Shown piece by piece: positions 1-14,400 of a stretch of DNA of 64,000 bases (position 1 is the stretch's first letter; each line of letters starts with the position of its first letter). Source of the stretch: Acorus gramineus (lineage: Eukaryota; Streptophyta; Magnoliopsida; Acorales; Acoraceae). The notes under the pieces are model-generated. The model made no database searches, was not told where the DNA came from, and worked only from the letters and a program-made list of their open reading frames with translations. The translations under genes and the position numbers were made by a program. Where the stretch lies: contig JAUJYN010000049.1 in NCBI GenBank assembly GCA_030737835.1, positions 358,581 to 422,580 of the forward strand, read 5' to 3'.

Positions 1-377
1 AAGAATGCTCTTTATTTGTTTTCAATTTAATATATGCAACTTTAAAACAATGATGGGATGACTCGTGTGCTACAGAATTTTATAACAAGTTGAGATGGTT
101 TTTTATGGGTATAAAAGTTAAAATGTTGATCTTGCTCTATTGATCTTTTGCTCCTGTTATCATGTTAATGGCAACTAGAACACCATTATTTTGATTTGCC
201 TGATTTTTTTAGGTTTTTATTTTTCCAGCATTCTACTTGATGTTTTCTGATTGAGTACATGCAGTTTAACATCATATATATAGATATATATAATGTATGA
301 TATGTCACATTGTTTACATTCAACTACTTTTTTTTAACAGAATTTTGAACAATAAAGATGTATCGATTCTTTCGCAG

Positions 378-3300
378 GCTAGGCTGTTAACAAGAGTTAG
401 GCATAAACACATTGTTCCTTTCATTGGATTTTGTAATGGCGTTTATAGATGCATAGTCTATAAGTACATGTCTGAAGGAAACCTAAGGGATTACCTATCA
501 GGTATACTTAATAGGCCTTTATCCAATTTGATGTTTCACTGCTGTTTAACCAATCTTTGTATCGCAATTTGATATTGTATATATTCCTGCCGATGCATAC
601 TGCTTATTAGGATGTTGTTTTCCAATTTATTTTGGAGCTTTTATCCCCGAAACTCATACTTGACACATTTTCAGTAATTTGGAACACTATCGATTGGCAA
701 TGTTTTCTGCTATGATCTAAAATGATATCCATCATTATTGGACTCACAGTGATAGCACAGATCAGGAATAGATGCTCATTCCACTTGAAGATCTGATTAA
801 TATTTGTTGATCAATGAATTTTATTATCATTGGGCCTAATTCCTAGAAACAAATGGTGTCAAGTATTCTGAATTTTTATGTGTTACATCAAAAATTAGAA
901 TTGTAGATGAAGTTTATTAAAAAATTTGCGTTAGAGTTCACATTCGATTGGACTCAATTGATCAAACATTTATTTTCTAGTATGTTATATAAGTAGAGGA
1001 AACCATTGAATTATTTAAGAACTGTTGACATGATTGGTAAATGCATGTTCAGAAGTTTGACAAGTACTCTGGACAGTAGTACCATGTATTTCAAAACAAC
1101 ATAGGCTTTAAAAAAGAAAGAGTGGAATATTAATGGTTATTTTCTGTGTTAATAGCAGTACTGGAGGAAGATTTCAAGAAAGAATTCTTAAAAATAGGAT
1201 TATAGAAATCTGTGCTCTTTTATTCAGGTAGAGGTTCGTGTTGGAAGTTCTGTTCTTTTCTGGAATGACGAATTTTGTGGCAAATATCTCTTGCAAAATG
1301 TTTATAGGATAGCTTTGGATAAAATTTCAAAATTCATTGGATACTGGAGCTGTGAAGACCATTGTAGATATTGAGATGGAACCTAAGAGTGGGGCTGCTA
1401 GAATTCTTGTGTTTTCGAAGGTGCTCACATTAAACAAGAGGATGATAATGGCTACTGGTCGAAGTGAGAAAAGCTGGGTTTTTAAAGTGAAATCTCTCCG
1501 CAAGACTATGATGATGATAGTTGTATGGATGCAGATATGCAAAGATACTTGTGAAAATAGATGTTTTACTGAAACTTCATGTGCTTTTATTGTGCATGAT
1601 GCATATGAGAATATTGACCTAGGAAAAGCTTAGAAGGAATGGATTGAATTTGGCAAGTAGATGTCCTTCATTTTAGCCAATATTGAATTTGTTGAGCAAC
1701 TTGTGATGAAATGTCAATGAAGAACAAGATAGGAAATAATGCATTAGTACCTAGGGGGATGAAATGATATGATGTCCTTAATTATTTGGACATATGCAAG
1801 GTTTGCCAACTACTACACCTGTAAACAAATTGTGCAAATTAAACTGATAAATGCAGCCTCCTAGAAGAATAGTAAAAGGAAGGTGATGGTATTGGCTTCA
1901 TCGGGAATTATGGCATAGTTTAGGACAGTAAGATTGAATAATCCCCAATCAGCCATAAGTGGTTTATGCTGATGAATGTTGATATTAACCCGACAAAGCT
2001 GTTCTAGGGTTCAATCTTAGTACATGTAGAAACAATGGCAGAAAAAGAAATCACACGGTAGACGCAAAGTTTCATCATTTGGCAATTTGCATATGTTTAT
2101 GGAGGAGAGGCGGAATTGATTCACTAACCAAGTAATCAAAATGCAAAATTTTTTAACCTCTCCTCACCACTGTCCATTTTATTACCAATCCATTTTTTAA
2201 CCCTTACAAAATGCGGAATTGATTCATTAACCTCTCGTCACTTACTCTTAATATCCTAACAAGGAAAAAATACTAAAGATATAAGAGTACAAAAGACCAA
2301 CTATCCCTTAACAAAAATTTGGGTGGGGGAACTCCCGTGAGTCAGTTGCCTTATCAGTGACATGGGGCTACTCTTGAATGCCAGAAACCAGGGACCTGAG
2401 GGCCTAAAGGAATATGCCTGAATGCAAAACATCTCTAAACAGTTGACATGATGTCACTTTTCCACATCTTAAGCATCTTGTGTCTCGACATTTATGTGTT
2501 TTTCTACCTCTTAAGTTTTAATAAGTTGGCTGACCTTGTTCAGATTTGAATTACATTTTCTCTTATATTCTGATTGTTAATATAATTTTATCACAGGAAA
2601 TGAGTGTTGACAATAGAAAATTCATGTATTCAGAATGTTCCATATTGCCAAATTATCCCCTTTTTATTTTAATGCTTGTAATGAAACAGAAAAATAGACT
2701 ACATGTTAAGGTTTGATGTATGTATGATATATACATATATAACACCCACTGCTTTTTCAGCTGCAGATAATAGGAGAGCGATGGATTGGCTAGTACGAGT
2801 TAGAATTGCGTTAGATGTTGCAAAAGGTTAGTTGAAAACCATTTCACTTGATCTCATCTTCAGATGAATGTGGATGAGCTCTGTTTGGATACGGGGAATC
2901 CAAAATGGGATTCCTTGAAAATCCATAACTCCAAGAATGTGGTGTGTATTGGAATGCAATTGTGAATTCTCAGAAGGCCAAGATTCACTGTCGTATCTTT
3001 CTAAGAATACCATGCACAAACCTTGGAATTTTCATATTGTGGGATTTTGGTTGGATTCTTAATTAATGCACATCATTCCAGTCAAACTGTTCACATCTCA
3101 GTCTCCTAAAGAGTGTTGCCTTCCCTTTTTCTATTCCCCAAAGTAAACTTTTGCCAAAAAAGCATCCCCATTCCGAAATAATGATATTCAATCTTGTTTT
3201 CCTCTTTAGACTTAAACTATAATATCATTTAGCATGTGGATTCTTATAATCTGCCTTTCTTCTAACCAAGGAGATATGACTGATCGATGTATTTCCCAAA

Positions 3301-5199
3301 GCCATTGCATAGTTGCTTTCAAACGAGAATTCAAATGGATTCTATAAATTCAGCATTATTATAAATCTTCTGACTTGGAATTCGATATCCAAACATAACC
3401 CTGGTAACTTTGTTTTCAGTGGACCGGTCTTTTACACTGAAATCTTAGAACAACATCTACTCTTCGAAAGAAGGACGAAATATTGATGCCCAAATAAACT
3501 CTATGGCTTGTAGTCTGGACTGCAATAAGGTTGATGGTTTTGTAGGCCATAATGGATTTAAGCCAGTCAACAAAATGAGCTCATTCCCCACGCAGTTTGT
3601 TAGTGCATTTGGATCAATCGGAATGTGTGCATTTTTTTCAACAAAAAAGATCTATTTGAAAAATACTTGGGCAGCAATTTCCTCACTCCTCAAATCTTGG
3701 GTCATTGTGCTTCTTGGTTTAGACCATCCTTCCATTTTCATATATAACTCTTGGTTTGGACATGATCACTAAGGCCACCAAAGAGGGGTATGCCCTGAGT
3801 GGGGCCTCTTATCTCATTTTCACTTTTCTTTTGCTTTACTTCCATCATATTTTGTTATTAAGAGATCCCTCGTCTTTGTTTTGTTCTGGGGTTTCTTCAT
3901 TAATAAGATGCTCCCAATTCATTCTCAAAATAAAATAAAATGGGTTTTATCGTTTCTATACCTTGGCCACTAACACTTGTATGCTTTCTCTTCTCAAGTG
4001 GTATGCTCAAGACTTCTTTTAATTTAATTTTTCTATGGTTCATCGTGCTAGCTAACCAGTGGGTGGAATTTTTTTTTTTTTTTTTAAGTTGGGTTCTACA
4101 CGACATTTTGGCTTAAACTTGCAAACATTCTTGTCAACTACGTAACACGTTGTTGTGGTTCCAAATCTAAGTATTGGGTGGACTTACTCTTCACTGTGTT
4201 ATAGGCTTGAAAAAAATGCCCCCAAAAGGGAAATTATTTTTTATTGCAAAACTTGAAGATACCCTATTGAAATATCTCTATATTCTAACTCCATTGAAGG
4301 ATGGTTTTTTTATTCAATTGACCATGTGGATCCGAAGTAGCTAGGACAAAGTTTAATGATGCCATTTAATTTTTGTATAACTATGTGAACATACATGATT
4401 TATTTTGTGTGGAACAATAAATATTTTTTCTTTTTTGCATGCTGATATATGTATTCATCAATGAATTGATTTGCAGGGTTGGAGTATTTGCACAATGGAT
4501 GTGAGCAACTTATTGTTCACAGGGATATTAAACCCGAAAACATCTTACTGAATGAAAAAAGGGAGGCTAAAATTGCAGACTTTGGGCTAGGAAAGATGTT
4601 TTCGGATGAGTATTTTACTCAAACTTTAAGTTCAATCAAGGGAACCATTGGGTATCTTGATCCTGAGTACGTTCTGATTTTTTTTTCTCTTGAAACAAAA
4701 TTATTTCCATAAAATTTTATCATTGAATATCACTTTGCCTAACAAAGGACTGATTTGAGTTCTTCTCTGCAGGTACTTACAGTGTGGTAGCGATTTGAGG
4801 GAGAGAAGTGATATTTATAGCTTTGGTGTTGTTCTGTTACAGTTAATCACAGGCAAACCAGTCTATATTGTGGAAGCGGGGTTGAAGGCGATGCACATAA
4901 CAGAATGGGTGGATACGAAATTCGAAATGAGAGACATTGTTGATCAGAGATTAGATGGTAACTACCACAAGGTGTCCCTCCAGAAAGCCATGGATCTAGC
5001 GAAGAAATGCACATCGTTAAAGTCTGACTCAAGGCCGAGCATGGAATATGTGATGGCTGATCTTAGTGTGTGCTGGGAAATAGAGAAAGCTCACGCGATG
5101 ACTCTGAATTCAACAGGTGAGACAAGCTCAAGCAATGTCTGTTCTTTGGGGTCGAACCAAAGTGGCGAGACGAGCTCAGGCATGAACTTCTCCCGCTGA
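378..5199 (+). CDS. LRR receptor-like kinase copy 1, C-terminal kinase half (5' partial)
   Basis: Predicted coding exons 378-501, 2761-2826, 4477-4666 and 4773-5199 (stop TGA 5197-5199), all with AG acceptors and GT donors and compatible phases. They encode the kinase domain from the region after helix [15 protein letters not shown], the catalytic loop HRDIKPEN, the DFG motif in ADFGLGK, the activation segment [10 protein letters not shown] and the C-lobe motif [19 protein letters not shown] Ser-rich tail ends GMNFSR. The exon with the glycine loop and ATP-binding lysine, plus the whole ectodomain, must lie left of position 1. Exon lengths 124 and 190 equal those of copy 3 (32512-47556), and the sequence is closer to copy 3 than to copy 2. 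By family it is a membrane Ser/Thr kinase that transmits an extracellular signal; the ligand is unknown. No frame break is seen in the visible part. Confidence 0.9.
502..2760. other. large intron of kinase copy 1
   Basis: AT-rich intron between the 124-nt and 66-nt kinase exons. No convincing element ends are visible. Around 1215-1340 there is a short stretch whose translation ([12 protein letters not shown]) resembles the C-terminal part of plant LINE ORF2, but it is too short and decayed to call. Confidence 0.5.
2877..3402. mobile_element. MITE-like inverted-repeat element in intron of copy 1
   Basis: Imperfect terminal inverted repeats: the left end GCTCTGTTTGGATACGGGGA pairs with the right end, which read on the other strand gives GGTTATGTTTGGATATCGAA. 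The interior has no coding content. The TGTTTGGAT motif at both ends is typical of non-autonomous plant DNA transposons. A target duplication was not resolved, so the borders are approximate. Confidence 0.5.
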
Positions 5200-6182
5200 A
5201 CAAGAATCCATGTGATTCAATGCATGTTCTTGTTTTCATCTTTGTTGGTGAGCTCTTGTTGCAAGGTATCAGGAGCATGTAGAAATTGTGGGGAGACATG
5301 GAAGTTTGGACATGTAGTCCTTGTTATTGTGCTTCTTTAATAGGTAGTATAATCCGTGGATGATTGGGAATTTGATGCAAATTGAAAATAAGGTTGTTTT
5401 AATTTTTATTATTTTATTAGTTTAGATAAATCATGTATTGAATTTTTGTTACATGTATGTTGGAAACTTAGGTTTTAACCAAACATATTTTGGAATAAAT
5501 CAAGTTGGGTTCCACTAATTATTGGTAGTGGAAACATATTGGACTGCGTTCCTCTCATCGAGGAGATGAGCGTATTATATTTATATTCTCAAAATTGCTT
5601 CTGATTGAATGAGAAAATTAGATCCAAAGTTTCTCAAAAACATATTGAAAGTGGTTAGTGGATGAGAGAAAATTGATGATATTAATCTAACTGAGGGGTT
5701 TTTCATTTGCTTAACCATGGCAAATTACAGGGTGTTATATAGATATATCAATCCTAGAATCTAGCCGATATCTAAGGAGGTTATATACATTTTTTCCTTA
5801 AATGTATAATTATATCATTATGATTATTTTATCCATATATAATATAAAATGTTGTATTACATGTTTTAGCACATGCATAAAATTAGTATATTCTATTTAA
5901 GAACACTTAATATATACAATTGAAGTATGTACTCCAACGGACTTGTGCTTATCAAATTCTGAATAAAATAGTTTATATACAACATCTAAATCACCCTCAG
6001 ATTCAAATCCATGCACCAACCCATGGGTCAGGCTCAACAAAAACTGTGGGTTGTGCAGTTATTTTTGCAGCTTCATATGTTGAAGAACTCAGCCGACAAA
6101 AGTTGATATTTCATATGCATGTGTGCTGCCAACAAAATGGTAGATGACAGACATAGGTTTACTCATTCCAGTATATGCACTT
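5200..6182. other. 3' flank of kinase copy 1
   Basis: About 200 bp of probable 3' untranslated region follows the stop codon. The remainder up to the first MITE is AT-rich sequence with no supported gene or element. Confidence 0.4.
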
Positions 6183-6835
6183 TTAACATCTAATATAAAG
6201 TTATTAGCTTCTGATAGCTATATGCTTATGTGAGGATAAATAACAACTCTTTTAGTGTAAACAAATTTTTTTGTTTAGTTAACTTTTTGTTATTTTCCAT
6301 TGGAAATCATAAATGCGAATTTTTTGTTGCTTAGTTCACTTTAGATAAAGTGAGCACAAGTTTATATTAGATGGATAAAAGATGGATAATAGTTTAAATC
6401 TTTTCAAATGATAATTATACTCCTACACAAATTTATTGTGTTTGGGATACAACCCCATTTAGATTTGCGATGGGACAAATTCTACAGCGGGAACCCTGCG
6501 AAACATCACCACGGAACCAAACAAAAAAGCAACGCATGCGTTTGAAACTGAAAACATGTGTTCATAGGCAAAAATGACTCACGTTTGAGACGCCCAGGGG
6601 AGATCGACGCTGCCGTCCTAAACGGGCCCTAAACGTGTGTGAGGTGTGTGTGATATAACATATGACATGTATGTTTGGATTTGTGAATGTTATGAGATAT
6701 CTTTTTTTTTAAATGACACTATTGACATAAATAAATCATCATAAGTAATTCTAGCACCCCATAATAGTTATCAAGTCTATTCTTACCTTATCTAAACATA
6801 ACTATCAGGTTATTCTCCCAAAACAAACAACATTT
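6183..6835 (+). mobile_element. diverged MITE, copy of the family at 7353-7910, interrupted
   Basis: It aligns by eye with 7373-7830: both contain a TAAAGTTATT start, a TTTTTGTTTAGTT / TTTTTGTTTGGTT motif, ATTTTCCATTGGAAA / ATTCTCATTGGGAAA, GATAAAGT, a TGTGTTTGGGA segment and a shared right part (AATAGTTATCA, TTATCTAAACATA). The copy is split by another element at about 6453-6630, after TGTGTTTGGGA. No coding capacity. Confidence 0.6.
6453..6630. mobile_element. small inverted-repeat insertion inside the 6183-6835 MITE
   Basis: The left end CCCCATTTAGATTTGCGATG and the right end, read in reverse as GGGCCCGTTTAGGACGGCAG, form an imperfect inverted repeat. The segment is absent from the related uninterrupted copy at 7353-7910, which supports a later insertion. 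The GC content is visibly higher than in the host element. Exact borders uncertain. Confidence 0.5.
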
Positions 6836-6993
6836 TTTTCTTTATTCCCCTCTATTTTCCCTCATTCCCCAGTTATGTCAAGTAAAAAAATATTAGAAAA
6901 TGTACATTTTTTGTTAGATGAGAATACTTTAAAAATGCAAGAGCTGTAGATAGTCTAAAAACAAGAACAGTCAACAACCTTATTCATGAGACA

Positions 6994-7224
6994 GGTCCGT
7001 TTGGATTCACGGTAGGACAGTTTTGACGTTGCAAAAGCTAAATGACTCCCCACCACATATTCAAACAAAACTCGTAACTCAATATCTATGATGTGTTTCA
7101 CATGTTATCTCAAAAAAAAAAAAAAAGGCCGTTTAAAAAGCTGAAAAACAATGCTTCAAATGTTGGATTTTGAGGGATGTATTTCCGAAAAGCTTGTATT
7201 TGGATCTCCGATCCAGATGGGACC
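6994..7224. mobile_element. MITE-like element
   Basis: Terminal inverted repeats GGTCCGTTTGGATTCACGG (left) and GGTCCCATCTGGATCGGAG (right end, reverse strand). AGACA follows both the left flank GAG and the right flank T, suggesting a weak target duplication. Contains a 15-bp A run; non-coding. Confidence 0.5.
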
Positions 7225-7352
7225 TTAGACACAAACTCAATCCAAGTTGTGCCCACGTAACTATGACATCCCTGTATGACATGGCTATAATATTGAAATT
7301 ATTGAAATAGGATAACAGATAGCAAACAGATATATACAGAGCTATACTTTAA

Positions 7353-7910
7353 CCTCCCGTTCGGGGTGTGACATAAAGTTATTCGGTCTTGATAGTTATA
7401 CTAGGATAGATAACAATCCATGCTGAATAGATAAATTTTTGTTTGGTTGCCTTTTCTGTTATTCTCATTGGGAAACGTAAAATTGATTTTTTTGTTGTTT
7501 GGTTCACCTTGGATAAAGTAAGGATAAGTGATAAATAAAAGATGGAAAAGAGTTTATCACTTTTTAAATGACAACTATACCCCTACATAAATAATTTGTG
7601 TTTGGGAATAAGTATGAGAGGTGTATGTGAATTGATAGATGTGACAATTTTTTGAATGTGTACAGAAAGTGTTAGGTTAGATAAAAATTTTAAAATGACA
7701 GAAAATGGTATTTTTATCCATTGACATAGATAAGCCCTGATAAGCAATTCCACCATTTTCTTAGAATAGTTATCAGGCCTTATCCTAGCTTATCCAGGCA
7801 TAGCTATCAAGATTTATTCTTGTCAAACAAAGAGCTGTTTGGAAACTATTCTACTGTATTCTCCAATATCTATTATTTATTCTCCACCCCAAACGGAGGG
7901 GGGGGGGGGG
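7353..7910 (+). mobile_element. PIF/Harbinger-type MITE with TAA target duplication
   Basis: The ends TCCCGTTCGGGGTG (left) and TCCGTTTGGGGTG (right, reverse strand, after a 13-bp G run) are inverted repeats, and both sides are flanked by TAA (7350-7352 and 7911-7913). This 3-bp T(A/T)A duplication is the signature of PIF/Harbinger (Tourist-like) elements. Relatives of its interior occur at 6183-6835, and in reverse orientation at 31774-32207 and 59060-59500. Confidence 0.65.
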
Positions 7911-8424
7911 TAAACAACCTCCATAGGTTTGAAATTTGGTTTGGGTGCTGATACTGCAGTCCCAACCAAGTATATCAATTCTCCTACCCAATAAAACCTT
8001 GCAGTCTTAACTTAGTATACGCTATTCATGTTATAAAAATGCAAAAGGTATGCATTCAAATCATTCAAGTATATATGCATTAGTTGTGTATGTATTGGAC
8101 AAGCATCTACTTGAAAAAAATCAAGACATGATGGGACTGCAAAAGGGATTTCAGCAATGAGTGTCCCTAACATTTTCCATTTTGTTTTGCATATGTGATC
8201 ACTCATTTGCATACATCAATTTTTGATCCTGACTGATATCATGTCTGATACAGCCCAAGTATCAAAATTACCCTCCATTTCTATATTCAACAAGTTCATG
8301 CTCAAATACGTGGTCTTAACTAATAGAGAACACCCACAGAGTGGAAAACTGACATGTTTGTAAACTTTAACTGGTTACTATAAATTATTAAAACTAACTA
8401 ATCAAGCTTCTGAATCATGCACCT

Positions 8425-11400
8425 TCATATAGTGGATGACGGAGTATAGAAATCAACTGAGCTTGACCCGGTATCATCAAAGTTCTGACTTGTTCTGTGA
8501 GCTTTCTCAAAGTCCAAGCATACATTAAGTTCTGACACAACTATGCCCATGGTTGGCCTTGATGTGGGAGCAGGCGACGCGCATTTCTTTGCAATTTGTA
8601 TAGCTTTCTCCAGGGACATCCTATGGTATTTCCCCTCCAATCTCGGATCGGCCACATCATTTATGTCTGACTTTCCACACACCCAATTAGGCACATGCAG
8701 TGGGGCTGGAGTCAAGTTTTTGATGATTGCCGGTTTGCCTGTAATTAGCTCATAGAGCACAACCCCATAGCTATAAACATCGGTCTTCTCATTTAAAGTC
8801 TGAGTAAGTTGATACCTGCAAACAAAATGCAACTCAATCAATTCTTGTAAATCAGCCAAAAGCAGTGAACCATTTGAAATGGTTGACAATAATATGTACA
8901 ACTAAACAATAGCATAATCTCTCAACACATTTGTATGGAAGTATGCATCCTCAATTATTTCATGCTCATGCTAATAGGAAGAATCATGAAGTTGAGGGGA
9001 GATCTTACTCAGGATCAATGTATCCAAAAGAACCGATAACTCTAGTCATGACACGTGTGACATCCTCTGGAAAAAACTTGCATATCCCAAAATCAGCCAC
9101 TTTGGCCACCAATTTTTCATCTAATAAGATGTTCTCGGACTTGATATCTCTGTGAACAATACGTGGCTCACATTTGCTGTGCAGATGCTCCAACCCTGTA
9201 TATCACATTTCTGGTTAAAATGTCAACCTATTATGCATTCATAATACTATTTCTAGGCAAGTTCAGTGTGCCCCATGCAACAAAGACGTGGATGGGCTGC
9301 ATCTGTTATTTTTTCTTTTCTTTTTATATTTAAAAAGAGGCTGCATCATATTTGATATCTCCCAATTGTGATGAAAAAAATTCTATGCAAGGATTTCATG
9401 TGAAATGGATACAGGGTCAATCTGCAAGGATTGTGGAAAGTTCCAAAACACCCAACAATCAGATTTTACCATATATAGAAATGATATACAAGATAAAGAT
9501 GACAATTTCTACTGATCTTGAGAGGGTTTAAGATATAATGAAAACCTAATTATGATATCACACTGCTATAAAACTCATGACAGGATTGCAACCTTTATCA
9601 TTGTTATGCAAGATAATGGCTCAGGCTAGGTCATGACATCATATCGACTGGACCCCTGATAATTGAATTTCAGCTTCATTATGAAGGTCATCTAGGCTGA
9701 CGTAAAAAATACGTGGCAGGGGGAAGGACAAGATAAATTATTTCCAACCTTTAGCAACATCAACTGCAATTTGTAGTCTTTGTCTCCAATCTGCTGGTCC
9801 TGTATCATTTTCTGCAGAACAAATGAAGCAATTACACAACTTTTCATGATTAATTAAAATGTAACAGAATTTTTGTTTTCATTATTTTTAGTTATCTTTT
9901 TATACAATAAAATATCATGATCAATGTATATGGAGAGGACACTGACAAAACTGAAATGCCAATCTATGCATCATTGGCAAATTTTATGAACAGGTACACG
10001 ATGTGAAATAGTTGATACAAGTCAATTGATTTCCATGTGTGCAAAGCCACACTACTTTATACCAGATCCATAATGAATATACATGCATCGTTCTCGCAAT
10101 AAAACAACTTTTATAAAATTCGGTTATAAAGGTATATGAAGTTCCCAAGACACTAAATAATAGAAGTATTGTGCAAATGAAAGGGTATGCAGACAAAATA
10201 CTAACTTTTTTTGGTACATAAACTAGACCTAAAACTATTGAATAAAATGATGACTTTACCTAAGGTAAAACTCAATTAATGTACCAGACTTTAAGCTGTT
10301 AAGAGAAAGACTTTGATGATAATAAATTAAAATAATCAATTTTAAGACTTTGTATATGTGAACACTAATGGTAAACATAATGAGAAAAAATTGATAGCAT
10401 CCAGGAAGGGTATGTTTTCTTGGTTTCCCTCTCCAAGGAAAAGGGGAGTTCAATTTTGTGCATATTCTCACTGAAAAAGTAGCAAAAAATAATTTTTACC
10501 AACTTACCCAAAATAAATAAATAAAATTGGTGGCCTCAAATGTTGTTATTTTGTGTTTACAAAAAAAAAAAAAAAAACACACCATTGCAAAAACATAAGT
10601 ATTTAATTCAGCACAGGCTAAAATGTTAAATGAGTAAAAAAAAACTCTGAATACCACAGTATACCTAGGTATTTTTTCAGGTTTCCTCCAGACATATACT
10701 CGTAGACTAGGGCCCTGTTAAGACCATCATCGCAGTACCCAGTGAAAGGGACCAAGTTTTTATGTTGAACTTTCATTAACACCTCTATCTGCAGCACAAG
10801 AAATGCATCCAAATTCCAAAGTTCAGTTAAATGTTATAGAAATATAATTGAAGAGATAAGGTATATTGATTTACAGGAATTGATTATAGGGATGCTTGTA
10901 GCTGCATAGTAGTTAAGTGTTCAAATATTCAAAATAAGGAATAATGGGGGCTAAAATAAGATATGGAAGTCAAACCACATAGGTAAATGAGAACTTTATG
11001 AACTGACAAAAAAAACACATCTGAATACAATGAGGCATGCACACTTCCTGCTGTCACAAAGAGGCAGAGGTAGTCTCTAAGTGGTGATGCATGCCAGGCA
11101 ACTCTGTGACATAGACCTAGTGGGGCATGACAGGTTCACTAAGGCGGGAGCCTCACCCAGGTGCCAGTAGTCCTACCATGTAAAGTTCATTCTAGTTATT
11201 CATATATTAGTTAGATATATATTAATTAGTGTATAATATATATAGAAGAATTGCATGTGAATTAAAATTCATAATTTATGTTTTACTGATCCACTGATCC
11301 CAGACCACCAAGGTAAAGAGAAAAAAATGAAGGGTTAATTGAGAGTATGAACAGGGACTCCAAACAAGCAGAAGGCTATTTGGGCCTAGTTTGCCAAAGG

Positions 11401-14400
11401 AACAAGATTTTAACGATAAGGCATCCCGATTTAGGCAGTCTTCATTCGCATTTTTCAAATGCAAGATAAAAAGAGGGGATAAAAGTTATTTTACCATTAA
11501 ACGGTAAAAGGATCCCCATTTTTTGTTCAAAATCAGGATATTTGTCCATACTCCATGACATTTTTTTCTAATAACAAACAAAACAAATTATTCTCTAATC
11601 CCTTACCCCGTACTTATCCCTTTAAACTAGCCTTGGTGTTTGAGGACAACATTGTACATGGTGTATGGTTAAATTAAGCTTTTCTGGGGTGAAAAATGGG
11701 TGTACATACTAGATTTATAAAAATATCAAGGCAAGCAGAAGTACTTCAACTAGAAAACCAGATGAAGAAGCTATTTCAGGCAATTTAAAAGATGATGTTC
11801 ATGGTAATCAATTTAAAAAGAATAATCAATTGTTGAAAATGACATCAATGATGATGACAGCGAGACTTTAGATATTATGGAGGTAATTGAATCATGAAGC
11901 TGTGGTTTTTTATATTTTGATGAATGATATCTTTATCGATGGATATGGGATGCTTCACAACACTAGATTCTACCTTTAAAAAATATTTAACAAAAAGAAT
12001 AGCAGACACGAGAAGAAAAGAACCAATTACTGGAAATACAAAGAATGAGAAAGAAAGCACAGAAAATAACTGAAGGAAACCTAGTCTAATTCATAGTAAT
12101 GTAACAATGAAACATATATAATATATATTTTATAAGAGCTCTTAAATTTTGAAAAATAAATTACAATTTTATTCTCAGGTGAATTTGAAATAATACTGAC
12201 TCTTTTTACGAGTTAAAGAAGAGTAAGCACTCACAACTAATTTTCCCCATACAATGAGTATCCCGATACTTAACAAATCAAATTTTACACTCCCAACATT
12301 TTCAAAATATCAAAAGAACACACAGTCTGCCAAAATGATTTGGACGCCAATGATGCAGAAATAGATGGAAAAAAGGGTTAAATCACCATTGTCAAAGATA
12401 TGAGAAGCAACCTTAAGTGTGAGTGCCACCAGTACAAATGAACTGCTAGTTGATGAGGTCTACCGTCAGTAAAAGATCCTTTTGATACAAATACTGAGGG
12501 CGGTCATCACCTCTTTGCAATTAATGAAAACAATTAGGCATTGATTTCAAAGAATTGGATGATTTGTTAATTGTAACCATTAACAAATTAGCGAATACAC
12601 AATACATAATGGATAAGTTATGGTGCAACTAAAGGCCTGTTAATATGCAGTAGGTGCCTATTGATCAGCTAGAGGGATATAAGTAAGTGCACATTTGAAA
12701 ACTACCGGTTTCTCAAAGAATGAATTGCATTGAAGAGATTGCTCATTTACCTCATTCCGGAATTCTTGGGTCCCCTGTTGGGATTTTTGAGAAAGAATCT
12801 TTACAGCAACTCTAGCACCATTGTCTTTGTAACCCAGGTAAACAGTCCCAAATCCTCCTTTCCCAATAGAAGTTTCAAAGTTCCTAGTCATTCTTTCAAT
12901 GTTAGCGTATGTGAATCGCCAATCATCCAGATGCAAGGAACTGTTTGTTCTTTCATTACGGAAGGTTGAACTAGCCGGCACAATGGACCCACCACTGGCT
13001 AGTTCTATGAGAGAAGGGATTGGATGACTTGAATAGGCATTTTGTGTTTCTTCATGATTATCTAAGATAGAAAGCATTATGAGTTTGACATCAAGCTCAT
13101 GTAGATAAAAAGTAAAATTTCTAAAATACAACAGTCCATTCTACATAATAGATCAGTATTTAAAAAAAATCACAGGTTTCCAAAAAAAATGGTTAAGGAT
13201 CATGAAATCATTATTTAGCAAATCCAGCTTGATAAATCAAATGAGGATGATAAGAGTCTTCCGTTGCAAAATAGCCTGACCAGCTTGTCTTACATGCCCA
13301 GGCCGTCACCATATCACCCGAATTCTTTATACCTCAATGTTTCAAAATCCTTTAACATTGCAAGGAACAACATACCTAGCAAAGTAAGTTTAACCATAAA
13401 AGCAGATGAACCGAAATTTTTTGCAAGACTTTCCAACTTAAACATGTGATTTTTTAAAGCATTACGCACATAAGAGAACACCAAAATGGAATTGAAAACA
13501 AGGATGCCAATAAATTCAAACAATCACATCAAGAATTATAGATATTCTTTAGTACATGGTTTACTATGGTCCTGTTCGAATCCAATTGTTAGTCTGATTC
13601 AACTTTTGCAAATCAATTTTTAGAAAATCAATTCCAAATGGGTATTTTTGAACTTCGGCTTTGTAGTTTCAGATTTCAGTCTCTGTGTTAAAAGTCAGCA
13701 AAATAGTTAATTGAGAGTAGCTTTTCCGAGATCAATTATTTTAATCAATCTACAGCATAAGCTATTTGAAAATTGAAACGGAGCCTACATCAACTTATCA
13801 GATTAGTTTGCTTTTATGTATTTGGAGATACCATAATTTATTGTCCTGGGATAACATACTAATTCAACCAAATAAGGAAATAAATCAAAATAGATACAAC
13901 CTTAAGTCAACCTGCTTCACAAGAGGTCTTCAATCCCCAACCCAATCCCCACACCCCCCCCCCCCCCCCCCCCCCCCCCCACCCATCCAAAAAGAAAAGA
14001 AAAAAAAGTTAAATCCACATATTAATGAAATCAAGCAATGAGGATACCAAGGCTGACTTGCAATGGGTCATAATCAAGTTCATCATTGAAAAGCATGTAT
14101 TGTCCTTTTATTGAGCATTGAAAATAAAACAAGAAGTCATACTATTTAATCCCAACTACAGACTCTTCTAAAATCTTTTATATTCTATGTTAGTTAGGTA
14201 AGTGTCTTTTTGTTTTTAAAATTTATTTTTTGTCCTAGTTAAATCTTATCATCTTATCAACAGGATCAAAGACTCAAAATCATGACCATAAAGTGAAAGG
14301 GTATGTACTTTTTGTCAACATGCTAGAGGTGGTTTAATGAAGTTTTTATATTCAATTTGAATAGAGAGGTGGTTAGGGACTTACTTTTGAGATATTGTCC

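Noticed and set aside
1215-1640. LINE fragment or small gene in the first intron of copy 1
   Set aside because: Only about 12 residues resemble LINE ORF2; the rest is broken by stops and too weak to call.
13766-14041. Plus-strand open frame with a proline run
   Set aside because: Product of the 27-bp C run inside an intron of copy 2.
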